From Hypsibius dujardini (Eukaryota; Tardigrada; Eutardigrada; Parachela; Hypsibiidae): 26,189 nucleotides of DNA. The stretch spans positions 1 through 26,189 of the forward strand of contig LRSR01011273.1 in assembly GCA_001579985.1 (NCBI GenBank), given 5' to 3'. A program made the position numbers and the translations under genes. Positions 8,974 through 21,247 of the stretch are shown in pieces (the stretch's first letter is position 1; every line of letters begins with the position of its first letter). A model generated the notes under the pieces. That model did no database searches. It saw only the letters and a list, made by a program, of their open reading frames with translations, and was not told where the DNA came from.

Positions 8974-10712
8974 TGTTTGCCTGCCTGCCTGTCTGTCTGT
9001 CTGTCTGTCTGTCTATGTGTCTATGTGTCTGTCTGTCTGTCTGTCTATGTGTCTGTCTGTCTGTCTGTCTATTTGTCTCTCTGTCTATGTGTGTGTCTGT
9101 GTGTCTGTCTGTCTGTCTGTCCGTCTGTCTGTTTGTCTGTCTGTCTACTCACCTGCGACAGACATGTGACGGGGTTGTTCAGGACAGCCGTAAAAGTTGC
9201 GGTCATTCTCCGGGATGAGATCGACATCGTGGAAGATGAAGCAATCGTAATGACTGTGTTTGAGCGCTTCCTTGAAGGCCGAATTCATAATCCGCGCCTT
9301 GTTGAAGGTCTTCTCGCCCAGCTAAAACATAAACCGTTCAGCCTTTAGGATCAATCAATCAATCAGCCGATTAGTCAGGGTATAATTGGGTCCAACCTGT
9401 TCCACGACGATGACGCGGTATTCCAGCTGCTGTCGCTGCAGAACAGGATGAAGGTAATGGAGGAGACTCTTCAGATGGGCTTCCCGGTCGCGATAAGGAA
9501 TGATGATCGCGATGCGGTAACGAGCAATACATCCAGCCGGCTGAACAAAAAAAAGCCTCTTCAATGTCTCCATTCGAAGAAAGCTGAGTTTATTTTAGTT
9601 TTTTTTTAAATTTTTTTTAAATTTTTTTTTTAATTTTTTTTTAATTTTTTTTTAATTTTTTTTTTAATTTTTTTTTTAATTTTTTTTGTTTTTTTTTTTT
9701 TTAGTTTTTACCTTGAATGTACCGCCCGGCGTGATGTTGGGATTTTCTTCAATCAAATGCTCAAACGTGGGAATCCGCTCCAGCTCCAGGCTCATTTGCC
9801 CTTCTACAGGCACATAATAAAACATACAATGAAATAAGAATAGTTAATAGCAGAGAATGCCTTGCATTAAAACTGTTTAGTTGTATAATATTTTAAAATA
9901 TGTTAAAATAATCTCGTGGAAGGAGAAGGGACGTACGGAGATCAGGCGGGACTTCCGGGCATAAACTGAGAACTGGCATGGTGGCATTCCCTTCCATGAT
10001 GGCGTAGGAGTTGTTGTCGGCTGACCACATCAACTCCGGCCTCGTTCCATTCCCATCTAACAATTCCGCATCGATAAAGGGATCCCCGACACCTTGGATG
10101 ACTTGATTGAGGATCTGTTGGATGCGGATCTCGTGGAACTGTTGGTACCACAACCGCTTGCTTAGCTCCATCGAGGGGACATTCCCCGGCAGGAGGGATT
10201 CCACTTTGAGGTGCTCGCTGTTGTGATGATCGTGATGTACTGCCTACAAAGTCATAAGGAACACCGCTGATTGATGGGTTGATTCTTTGCGCAAAACCCA
10301 CCGTGCAAATCAGTCGCTTGATTGATTGATTGCTTTGCCGCAAACCCACTGCACAAATCTCTCGCTTGATTGATTGATTGTTCTGTGGCAAACCCACTGC
10401 AAAATCTCTCGCTTGATTGATTGATTGATTGTTCTGTGGCAAACCCACTGCAAAATCTCTCGCTTGATTGATTGATTCACACAGGAAATACACCTCCCCC
10501 CGCCTCACCTTTTTAGTCATGTGAAAGCCCCCACGTCCCACAACCACTCCGCCGCTGTGCTTGACCATGGCGATCTCACTCAGCGTCAAGACCACCAGCA
10601 CCAGAATGAACAACATCAACATGTACAGCGGTGCGTCGCTACTTTTGCGCGCTTTCGGCTGGAATTCCCGAAAAGCAGCGCCACTCCGAAAGTCCAACGC
10701 CTCCTCATCCAT
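8100..10712 (-). CDS. Beta-1,4-galactosyltransferase family enzyme, possibly GalNAc-specific, 444 aa
   Basis: This is a Golgi type II glycosyltransferase (GT7) that adds Gal or GalNAc beta-1,4 to terminal GlcNAc. Ten exons join in frame, in coding order: 10712-10509, 10243-9937, 9803-9712, 9540-9397, 9321-9153, 8880-8772, 8675-8650, 8568-8466, 8421-8346, 8204-8100 (TGA). Residues 1-29 are cytosolic, 30-50 form the membrane anchor, and a glycosylated stem follows. The catalytic domain shows RIAIIIPYRDREAHL, LHPVLQRQQLEYRV, the DVD metal motif at D281-D283 followed by LIPENDRN, QPRHMSVA, and WGAEDDDM at 343-350 on a 26 bp exon. The family usually has GGEDDD, so Ala replaces Gly. Leu318 sits where vertebrate galactosyltransferases have the donor-selecting Tyr and invertebrate GalNAc-transferases have Ile, which suggests UDP-GalNAc use. 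The exon 8/9 junction needs a 44 bp GC-AG intron. Family certain; donor sugar inferred. Confidence 0.93.
8208..8331 (+). repeat. CAGA tetranucleotide repeat
   Basis: A (CAGA)n tract with CAAA and GGAGG interruptions lies in the last intron of the galactosyltransferase gene, directly upstream (on the gene's strand) of the final splice acceptor. Confidence 0.9.
8912..9150 (+). repeat. TCTG/CCTG/TATG tetranucleotide repeat
   Basis: About 240 bp of (CTGT)n and (CCTG)n, with TATGTGTC variants in the second half. It fills most of the 272 bp intron between galactosyltransferase exons 5 and 6. Every reading frame through it gives Cys/Leu/Ser/Val repeats that are not real proteins. Confidence 0.92.
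9598..9703 (+). repeat. T-rich tract with regular AA interruptions
   Basis: Runs of 8-12 T separated by AA or AAA repeat about every 10-12 bp for roughly 105 bp. It lies in the 171 bp intron between galactosyltransferase exons 3 and 4; read on the gene's strand it is A-rich and comes right after the donor. Confidence 0.85.
10283..10476 (+). repeat. Tandem repeat, about 50 bp unit, four copies
   Basis: Four copies of a 48-51 bp unit have anchors (caaaaccca or caaacccac) at 10292, 10341, 10389 and 10440. Each includes 'aaatctctcgcttgattgat' or a variant, and a (GATT)n tail of variable length. The repeat lies in galactosyltransferase intron 1. That intron has no stop codon in the frame of exon 1, but it is 265 bp long, so keeping it would shift the downstream frame. 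Confidence 0.85.
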
Positions 10713-12257
10713 GGTGTGGTGATTTTGTTCCGCAAATCTTTCACCACACGTGGAAGCGCAACGGGCTCAGCTTCCCATCATTCCCTGGCGTGGAGGTGAG
10801 GGGAATACACCGGAAGTGGCAAAACGGGGAAAATAACTGGGAAGGGGGAAGATTTGGGGACTCTTCAGGATAACCGTAAGATCATCGTGGAGGATTGAAT
10901 GTTTTGGGGGAAAAGTATGTCGCCTAGAAATGTCGAAATTCGGGGTAAACAAGTTTACTGCTGGTGCGGTGAAAAAAATGGCGAAAGAGTTATGAAATCG
11001 ATAGCGGAAAAAGTGAAAGTGAAAATACGAGTATTTTATACGGATAAATTGTTTAATGACAATTCCAGCTGATGTTGTTACGTGATCAGTGAAACTCCAC
11101 TTGGAGCATCAGTGAAATTGGAAGCACACCTATCCAAAATGTCAATCTAACCGAGTCAAGCTACTCAGCTCGACCGTTACGCAAAATAAAGCACCGAATG
11201 AGTTAAATGGCCTGACTCAGTGAACTGAGTATTCTATTCGTGTGTGCCGATCACCACCGGGCACTAATTTATTGCGGGCCGGTAAGAGAGTAGGCGCTAC
11301 TCCTACGCCTATCGCGCAACGCAATTTCGGCCACCAGAAAGTGTTATGACCACGTATGTACCGATCTAATCAAGCAATCAATCAAGGAAATGTCTTTCAA
11401 TCCCAATAGTTGGAATAATATGTGCAGTAAGAATCCAATTCTTGTTTGCCGATTGTTCTTTAAATATGCTTTATGCTTGCTCTTTTATATTTAACTATAT
11501 TTATTTTCAATGACCACTAACGGTTGTAGATTTTAAATAAAATCTGGTTTTATTTTATTCGAAGCCACAAGAATAGATGTTAATATTTTAAAAAAGACAT
11601 TTAATTAAAAAAACATAATTAGTCATTAATTAATTTAAAAAACATAATTATTCATTTAATGAACATTAGCTAAAACGAATCAGTCCAGTATTAGTTGGTG
11701 GTGACCTCGGAATGACGGTGAGTCTTTAATTACTAGTGCACCTCCATGAACACGTGTTAACCTTACCAAAAACATAAGATAAAAACAAGAGAAACAGAAG
11801 CTACAAAACTGAAACGTGCGATCAATAACAACGGGAGAGAGATCGACAAATCATGCAACAAACACAAACATCAATCAACCGATCAATCGATCAATCAACA
11901 AATCAACCAATTAATCCAATCAATCATTCATTCAAACAATCCATCGACCAATCAATCAACTAATCAATCGACCGAACAACCAATCAATCAATCAACCAAT
12001 CAGCTAATTAATCGACCAATTAATCAATTAATCAATCAATCAACCATTCAATCAATCAACCAACCAATCACTCAGTCAACCTTCCGCCAGATCGAAGATT
12101 TGATAGATATAGAGAAGCGGCACTTGAACGTCCACGATGACGTGTTAAAAAAACGAAACTAGTTGAAAGAAAAGATTAAAGCAGAAAAGGAGGAACTTCT
12201 TTGGGGTAAGAGGTCGCGAGGATGGTGTGACGTTAAGTGGTTGAAGTAGGACTTAAA
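10713..12257. other. Spacer between galactosyltransferase 5' end and TMEM50 3' end
   Basis: These are two minus-strand genes with 1.55 kb between them. The part next to the galactosyltransferase ATG should hold its promoter and 5' UTR; no TATA box could be assigned. A perfect small hairpin (actcagt-ga-actgagt) lies near 11215-11230. AT-rich DNA with a short direct repeat (aaaaaacataatta) runs through 11570-11660, followed by an AATC repeat. No gene was supported. Confidence 0.55.
11872..12080 (+). repeat. AATC tetranucleotide repeat, degenerate
   Basis: About 200 bp of (ATCA) and (ACCA) words such as 'caatcaatcaac', 'cgaccaatca' and 'taatcaatta'. It lies in the spacer downstream of TMEM50 and is heavily diverged. 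Confidence 0.85.
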
Positions 12258-13779
<1,522 letters not shown>

Positions 13780-14660
13780 GATGAGTGATAATGAGGATTC
13801 GGATGGGAATTTTGCGAAAAAAAATTGCTTAGGGCACGGAAAATTGAGGCAAACAACAGGCCATAAAAAAACGTCAACAAAGAAAAAAGAAGGTTGGAAG
13901 GTGATCGATGAATCGAATTACTTTGGTGCGCCGAATGGGTCAAACCACTTTATGGTGAGCCGTGCGTTAAAGAATTTCATGGGAACTTTTATTCAATTCT
14001 CTGTGAATTAAAAATAACGGACGAATTGACAAACCAATCTCAAACTGGTCGTAGGTCTTCGAATGTGTGAAAAACTTTTCCTGAAAAGGAAATCAGAAAA
14101 GAGTGGAAAAGTAAGCTGCGAATTCCTTCTGAAACAGTGGCACTGGATGAGCCAAGGAGTTTTCCAGTCAAGCATATTCCATGACACGTTCACACGTGGC
14201 CATATAATATATATATAAATTATATAATTAATAATTAAATTGGGTAAGGTTCCCGTATTTTTCAAGTCAGCTTGAGAAGAAGACGCCTATACAAGAAGCG
14301 ACGTCACAAATCTCTCCCTCCCACGCCCTCTAGTTATTTTCAAGTTGGTTCCCAAAGCATTAAGGAGCTTGACAGACAATGTGACATGGTCTGTACTCTG
14401 TATCAATCCCGAGGCAGACTAAAAATGCGGTACGGAATACGTGGTTCTGACTATACTACCCTGGTCCCACTACAACAATTGACCACCTCCGACCCAGCAA
14501 GGTGACCATCGTCCGAGGCAATCGGGAGAACAATACGTGGGAGAAATTAATTCCCATCGGGTACTTGTATGAAAAGAAAGAAGAAGTGCAGCGAAGCAGT
14601 TAATTAAGATGTATATGCGAACCTGCGAGAGAGGCCAATCACCGTATTAGTCTGCTTACC

Positions 14661-14696
<36 letters not shown>

Positions 14697-15439
14697 AGTC
14701 TGCCTGTCTGTCTGTTTGTCTGCCTGTCTGTCAGTCTGCCTGTCTGTCTGTTTGTCTGCCTGTCTGTCTGTCTGTCTGTCTGTCTGTCTGCCTTTCTGTT
14801 TGTCTGCCTGTCTGTCAGTCTGCCTGTCTGTCTGTTCCGAAAACTCACATCATTCCTCTGAATTGCATTTATCCATCCATCCGTAAATTCATAACTGCCG
14901 GTGAAAGCCTTTCACCTGAGAAGGCTTATCAGTAAAAGTACTTTCTGGCTTTACGAATCGAACCAGCGCCGACGGCCATTCACGGACGTCCATTTACGGA
15001 CATTGTCCATCCCCCTCTACCCTTTTCTTACCATAGGGACCCTCCTCCCTCCTCCCCCCTGCCGTGTTCCTTTGAGCGGGTCTGTATTTGACAACTCGAC
15101 TCACCCATCAAACTGTCGGCTCTCACAGTCGGCGGTCCAAATATTCCAAACAAGATATCTTCCTCTTGGATAAAACCGATTCATTCGTCTGTCTTACAGC
15201 TTCACCTCCAATTGGCCCTCTCAAAATTGAGACATCTTCTTTCTGTAATCGCGAGATCGCTGTATGTTATTCGTTTATATTATTCACCGATCATTTGTCT
15301 GTAAAAATCCGGTTTTTCGGAATTTCAAAATCGTCACTTTATTCGCCTGGAAACAAATTGACGTTTATTCGGCATTTTCGGAATTTAAATCTGCCTTAAT
15401 TCTCCAGCCCAACTTGTCGGCCTTTTCTCCCCCAAAAAG
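13780..15439. other. Divergent spacer between TMEM50 and the GAS1-like gene
   Basis: This 1.66 kb should hold both promoters. It contains an AT-rich patch with a short (TA) run near 14206-14230, the TCTG microsatellite at 14655-14835 and moderate-complexity sequence up to the GAS1-like ATG. Several open frames cross it, but none has a recognisable domain and none is supported. Confidence 0.5.
14655..14835 (+). repeat. TCTG tetranucleotide repeat
   Basis: About 180 bp of (TGTC)n with a recurring higher-order unit 'agtctgcctgtctgtctg' followed by 'tttgtctgcctgtctg', repeated about three times. It is intergenic. Confidence 0.92.
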
Positions 15440-16886
15440 ATGACGCGTAAAAATGTCGCCCTCATGCTTTTGGTGTGCCTGGTGGTTTGTTGTCTGAATG
15501 AGTCGGTGTTGGCCGCCGCGGAAAATGAAGTCAGCAACGAAATGGATTTCGAGCGGCCTGAGGAAGAAGAAGGGACGGATTGTGTGAGTGCGAGGCACCG
15601 TTGTCTGGCGCGGGAGACCTGCAAAAAGGCTTTAATTACGGTGACGGATCAGTGTGCAACCGTTGCTGCTGCTTCCAACTCGGGATCATCCGTCGGTGAG
15701 TGTGTGATTAAATGTTGATGATTAATGAATGAGTCGTATGTGTGTGTCTGTACAGTGAGAGTTGTATTGTAATCCAACTCGGCCGGATGAGGTGACACAA
15801 GTCAGTCCCTGTCGGAGGAGGAACTAATTAGAAAGATGGTGTTGACTCTCGAACGGCTCTCATCTGTCCGTGTCTGTGTGCGCTCTTTTGACAGAGTGAA
15901 GATCATAAAGTCACTGTCGAATGCTAATTTGGGGCTGCACGAAGCGGGCACAGGTGTTGTGACAGTTTCCTGTGTCTGTGTCTGTGTCTGTGTCTGTGTC
16001 TGTGTCTGCCTCGTGTGTCTATATGTCTGTGTTTGTGCCTGCTCCTGTGTGCCTGACTGTGTGTCTGTGTGTAAATCAGGTCTTGTCGAGTTTTCCATGT
16101 CCCGTATCATCGATCTAAACAGTTTGCCTTAACTGTTTTTTCTTTTTCGCAGATCACTGCCCCGCAGGTTGCCGTAATGCCTTGGCCGTCCTCCTGCAGA
16201 ACGAACACGGTGCCCCACTCCTCCACTGCCGTTGCCAAGGCCATGAAGTCTGCCTCGCCGTTCGCCACCGTCTCGAACAGAAATGCCGACCGGAAGTGAC
16301 CCTTCTCCTCCGTCAACTAGAGACGAAGAACGCTCCGGTTTCCTGCCGAATCGCCGAAGCTGTCTGCTCCAGCGACGTCTCCTGCTCCACCGCCCTGGAG
16401 TACCATCACAGCCTCTGTCAGAAGGCCTTCCGCGGTCAATTCTGCACGACCCGCTGCAAAAACAGCTACGAGATCCTTTACAGTCAGGAGAAAGCGGAGA
16501 AACTCAAGGACTGTCACTGCGAGGAGGGGACCGACGCCAATGCCTGTAACCGTCGCAGGAAGAACGCCGCGGAATTATGTGAACTCTTCCCGCAGGCAGA
16601 CAACGCGTTGGAGGATGAAATCACGCAACTTGTTGCGTTGGAAGATAATCGAGACATGTTTGGCCTGCGTCTTAGACCGGTCTACAAGATCCAGACAAGC
16701 AACGGGTACTTTTCCCGTTTCCCGGCACGTAGTCGTTACGCGTTACCAGCGACACCTTCTTCTACGGAGGAAGATTCGGACCGGGCGTCGCCTTCCACCA
16801 CCTCGGCAACAGTTATTATCCGTCCCGCATGGATGCTCCTCTTCTTGGGCGTTAATCTGCCGCTTTTTTGTCTCCTTTTTCTTTGA
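15440..16886 (+). CDS. GAS1/GDNF-receptor-like protein, probably GPI-anchored, 329 aa
   Basis: GAS1 and GFR-alpha proteins are cell-surface co-receptors (Hedgehog or GDNF-type ligands) built from cysteine-rich GDNF/GAS1 domains. Two exons, 15440-15695 and 16153-16886 (TGA), join through a split Asp codon (GTGAGT donor, TTTCGCAG acceptor) to give 329 residues. Residues 1-26 are a signal peptide. A first cysteine-rich domain spans C48-C130, with spacing C-x6-C-x5-C, and then CRC at 111-113. A second spans C150-C228, with C-x6-C-x5-C-x10-C and CHC at 206-208. The pattern of helical Cys pairs and the CxC motif is typical of this domain. A Ser/Thr/Asp-rich linker (286-304) and a hydrophobic tail (311-329) ending exactly at the stop codon indicate a GPI signal. 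No ligand can be inferred. Other possibilities are a GFR-alpha-like or GRAL-like protein; two domains and the GPI tail favour GAS1. Confidence 0.82.
15696..16152 (+). repeat. Intron of GAS1-like gene with TGTGTC repeat
   Basis: The 457 bp intron contains a (TGTGTC)n hexanucleotide run at about 15968-16012 followed by decayed TGTCTG words to about 16070. The rest shows no exon. Confidence 0.8.
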
Positions 16887-17197
16887 CGATGATGATGCCA
16901 GACGATTTAATCCCCCCTTCAATGGCAAAGGGGTCTGTGTTTGTGTGTGTGCATTGAGGTGAAAAGTGTGCCGTTTAATCTCCTCGTTTAACCTTTCGCG
17001 ATGCAGAGAGTGTCGGATTTTATTTGTACAAAGAACTGGTATATGTATTTGTATCCTGCGAATTTTGTGCAGTGTGTATGCGCCTGGCTGGGTCAGAACT
17101 TGCAACTTTAAACTTGCCCGAACGGATTGGAAGTCTGTAACGTTGATGATGAAAAAAATGAGTGCGAGAAATTCGTCCCGTTAAGATTGCGCTCTTC

Positions 17198-17262
17198 CAG
17201 ACACAGACACAGACACAGACACAGACACAGACACAGACACAGACACAGACACAGACACAGAC
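17198..17262 (+). repeat. (CAGACA)n hexanucleotide microsatellite
   Basis: A near-perfect run of 'cagaca' units, about ten copies with no visible interruption; one of the purest repeats in the window. Confidence 0.95.
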
Positions 17263-18467
17263 AGCTCTTCAGTTTGGGAATTGACTGTTAGAAATGCAAA
17301 CACGGTCAGCTCTCCTTAAAATTTGAACTTCAAAACTTCCTATCACGTATCGCGCTTCAAATATTTGGTAAACAAATTTAAACTCTTTGCGTCGGACTTG
17401 TAAACTGTCGTAATCATAAGCAACCTCTCCGTCGTTGTCGCCAGACAGACATGCCGACCACACGCGTCTGCCGCAATGAAGGTCGCGTCGTCGACGGACA
17501 CCAATACCCGCGCATCAGTCGCTCCGGATGTCATAACTCCAGGGATACCCAATCGAGAAGGAGGCATCAGATAAGAGCAAGTCTACTTTAGACTTGTCAA
17601 TACGATGTCCCGATAAGGGGCATCATATAAGACGGGAGCTTGTCTTGTCGGCGCCTGACCACTCGCGTCTATGTATTATCCTCTCGTCAATAATTACATC
17701 TGGAGAGACAATTGCAATGTGTCTTTCGAAGGGACACCAATTAGGAACATTACTCGATGAAGCACTTTAAATTCAACTCATTTTTCATCAATAAAAGTGG
17801 TTATGCGCTTGATTTTAAAAAAAATGTTTTATTTTACTACTATTAAGTTTGCACTTCAAAATTAAAAAAATAAGCTTGAAATGGAAGATTGTTTTGAGAT
17901 ACGACCGGCAGATTAGGAGCATCAACACACGCTGGACGGCTGCCCGCACTGGGTGGTCTAACATTTTAACAACTCTCCTCGACGAACGGACGAACGGACG
18001 GACGGACGGAGGGACGGGCAAGCCAGTCTGTCGGTCAACTCGTAATCCGACGACGGGATCATTACGCGACATGTCTGTCGCGCTGCTGACTGAGAATTTG
18101 TGGCCGCTCGACTGGCGCTTCTGAGTATTCAAAGGCACTTAGAGTAAAGAAGTTAATTAAGGCTGATTTGTCTGTCAATTAGGCCCTTTTGGCAGTTTCA
18201 TAATCCGAAAATTGGTTATTTTTTATTCTGCCTTCCGGCCGGAGAAAGCTATTCTTCAATCACAGAACGAAACGAAAGAGGAAAGTGCGTTGTGACGAGG
18301 CAAAAGAATCAAAGAATTCGTGGGAGTAGGGGGTAAAACGGAAACGCCCACAATGTGACCACTGACCACCCAAGACGAATATAAATCGTTAGCAGCAGTA
18401 CAGACGACAAGACCACAACACAGCGCAATGGATGTGCAGGCAGACTAAATGCCAGACTTTGATAGAC

Positions 18468-18635
18468 AATCCGACAGCCAGACAAACACACAGACACACA
18501 GACACACAGACACACAGACAACAGACACACAGACACACACACAGACACACGCACAGACAGACACACAGACACACAGACACACAGACACACAGACAGACAC
18601 ACAGATATATAGACAGACATGCAGACATGCAGAGC
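18468..18635 (+). repeat. CAGACACA repeat
   Basis: About 165 bp of (ACACAGAC)n with CAGACAGA variants, ending in gacatgcagacatgcag. Confidence 0.92.
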
Positions 18636-19248
18636 GTCTAAATTCGAAACGAGTTTAGATAAACCAATGAAGAAAGTAGTTGTGCTAGACAAACGGAAGC
18701 TAATATCATACCCGCAGGATCTGCCTGGAATCTTAATGAAGTCGTCAACAGTAAATCAGCATGTGTCCGATAACGCCTGTCAACAGGTTGCCTTGTCATC
18801 ATATCCCACAAGATTTATGCTTCCTCTTTTACCAACCATCGTCCCGACGTGTCAGTTTACAAATCTAAGGCCCCCTTGTTTTGATTGAGCGCCCACCTCC
18901 CCCCTCCCCAATTCCCCAATTAATGAAGAAAAATATTTAAAAATTAAAATGACACATATCTTTACAAGAACATGTTACATTTATTGTGAGCATCTTTACA
19001 TGTAGTTACATATTTCCTATTAGTGAAATTCACCACTTATCTCATTTATTTATCCTCACAGAATAAAGTCAAAAATGTCTTCCGGATTTCGAGCGCAGTA
19101 GCGGGAGAAAAAGAGGGCGTTAACCATTCCGCCGTGGTGATTTCGCATTGACACGTGGGGGGTGGGCGTGGCATTGAGGATATTGCTTCACAATCAATGG
19201 CTTTTGTCCCTGTTCATCTATGGCTATGCATGTGCCGTAGAGAAGGAT

Positions 19249-19249
19249 G

Positions 19250-19290
<41 letters not shown>

Positions 19291-19292
19291 AA
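19249..19292 (+). repeat. Compound (TA)n(GA)n microsatellite
   Basis: About 13 TA units run directly into about eight GA units. Confidence 0.95.
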
Positions 19293-19639
19293 GGGGGACC
19301 ACCCGGAAATGACACATACACGGGATTGTTCGCTGTGGTTGTATATTTTTGTATGAAAATTGGACCACCCCAAACGCCGGTTACTCCATCTTTTAACTGC
19401 AACTCTTTCTGCTGCCTGGTCTACTCTTATGTCTGCGGAATATATTGAACGCCCTCGGACCGGTCATTCCGGCCTGTTTCGTGCCAACCTTTTTACTCTC
19501 GAGCAAAATATTTTCGAATCAAAGATGCGTATGAATTTATAACCGGACTGCTGCGGACGTTATGGTATTGCGGGTGGCCCAGCTGCAGTCTAGGTCCAGG
19601 TGGCCCAGCTGTGTCAGAGAGAGAGCACACTGCACAAAA

Positions 19640-19880
19640 AAATTGTAGGTTATAAATTACAAAATTATGAAATTATAAAATTAATTTATTATATAATATG
19701 AAGTTATAAATTTGAAATATATTTTTATTTCATTTCATTTAAATTTAAATTAGAGTTTGACTACCCAACAAAGAAAAATTGTAGGTTATAAATTATGATA
19801 TTATACAATTAATTAATTATAAAATGTGAAGTTATTAATTAAAACATATTTTTTATTTATTTAAATTTAAACTTAGGAAT
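19640..19880 (+). repeat. AT-rich direct repeat, two copies of about 110 bp
   Basis: Both copies start with 'aaattgtaggttataaatta' (about 19641 and 19785). They continue through an aattaattta-like block, 'gtgaagttat' or 'atgaagttat', a T-rich run and 'tttaaatttaaa'. The copies have diverged by small indels. Confidence 0.8.
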
Positions 19881-20589
19881 ATAATTCATTAGTGGCTTAG
19901 TTGATATCGTGCTGCATTATGTAGTAATAACTTATTCCATATTAGCGCTTTTACTTTAATGTTCGCAACCAGTTTTTTTATCGAGCAAGGTTATCTGCTT
20001 AAAAAATAATACATAGTAATTAAAAGCACATAATAAAGTGACTTGAAACGATTTTCAGAGGGGGAATCGAGAATGTCTCCGCTGTATTGTTTTCAAATAG
20101 ACCTATCATTATGAACATTTCCAAAATTAATTTCATCGGTCAAGCTCCCAGAATTTATTTTAAAGACCTTTGACATTATCCCTCTCAAAATCCAATACAC
20201 AATTGTTTGGCGCTAGCAGAATCAGTTTAGGACCGCAGGGGGCGGAGCGACGCGTCATTTCTGGTCGGGCTCGAGAATGAACTGTAGCCTCACCCCCGGA
20301 CGTCCAAAAAAGATCCTGCTGATGCCAATCGATTACAAATTAAATTTTAAGAAGGGCAGTGTCTAAATTCTTTAAATTGAACCATTTCCCAAAGTTGATG
20401 TTTTTATAGACAATAATAATAACATATATAGGCAACATAGGCAAATAATCAGGGAAAATGGAATCTTCCAGTGTGTTTTTCCCAACTTTGAAATTCTGCC
20501 AAAAATAAGTTTCCAAAGCCTGACCGAGGGATTAAATTTTGACAATCATCATAATTATAGCTCTGTTAACAAAATGTAGAGCGGAGACG

Positions 20590-21030
20590 TCGTCTCAAAA
20601 TCGTATTAAGTTAGCAGTTAGTACTCAACAGTTCCAATCCATTCCATTCTACTCCACCCATTCCACGACAAATCCCCAATTCCATTCCAGCAGCCCCTGG
20701 AGACATTGTTGTGGGTACCCCCTCTCAAAATCGTCCCAAGTTAGCAGTTGACAGTTAGTACTCAACAATAGTTCCAATCCATTCCATTCTATTCCACAAA
20801 AATCCTTCTATTCCACGACAATTCACAATTCCACGACAATTCACAATTCCATTCCAGCAGCATCTGGAGAGATTGTTCTGGAGACATTGTCCCTCTCAAA
20901 ATCGTCCCAAGTTAGCAGTTAGTACTTCGTACTCAACAATAGTTCCAATCCATTCCATTCTATTCCACCCATTCCACGACAGTCCACCTATTCCACGACA
21001 ATTCATAATTCCATTCCAGCAGCCCCTGGA
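20590..21030 (+). repeat. Tandem array upstream of FBPase, three to four imperfect units
   Basis: The anchor 'gttccaatccattccattct' occurs at 20631, 20771 and 20942. The anchor 'tctcaaaatcgt' followed by 'aagttagcagtt' occurs near 20594, 20724 and 20885. Unit lengths of about 130-170 bp vary because inner modules (attccacgaca, attcacaattcc) are also repeated. The array ends about 220 bp before the FBPase start codon. Confidence 0.85.
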
Positions 21031-21247
21031 GATTTTCGTCTAAGATGCTCTGCCGCGTCATCGTAGCATTTTTTTTATCTCAGTCGGTTATCTTGAAACT
21101 TGCCTCGTAAAACAGCAGACACACGCAACAACCTTGCTGGTTCTTTTTCAAAGGCATTTCACTGTGGGGCACAGACAGACACTCATTCTCAAGGCTTCGT
21201 TTCGCGTTTCGCGTTTCGCTGTCTTCCACTTGTTCCCTCGCCGCAAA

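Larger units (their letters stand above)
16887..21247. other. 4.4 kb spacer, no supported gene
   Basis: This begins with the 3' UTR of the GAS1-like gene and ends with the FBPase promoter region. Between them are several microsatellites, AT-rich duplicated DNA (19640-19880) and a tandem array (20590-21030). Moderate open frames on the minus strand at 17269-17567 have protein-like composition but no recognised motif or clear splice context. An AATAAA lies at 17790-17795, far from any stop codon. No tRNA or snRNA was recognised. Confidence 0.5.

Noticed and set aside
8912-9348. Cys/Leu/Ser/Val repeat proteins (CLSV repeats) in many frames over the TCTG and CAGA tracts
   Set aside because: They are translations of tetranucleotide microsatellites. 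They lie in introns or spacers, lack any family resemblance, and the true exons on the other strand explain the flanking sequence.
9942-10712. A 256-codon frame reading from glycosyltransferase exon 1 straight through intron 1
   Set aside because: The intron part is a roughly 50 bp tandem repeat, and the frame entering exon 2 is wrong for the conserved family sequence. A GTGAGG donor and TTTGTAG acceptor give the proper join.
18309-18692. Minus-strand frame with hydrophobic segments flanking a CACAGA repeat
   Set aside because: More than half of it is microsatellite translation, and the hydrophobic part shows no recognisable family or splice structure.
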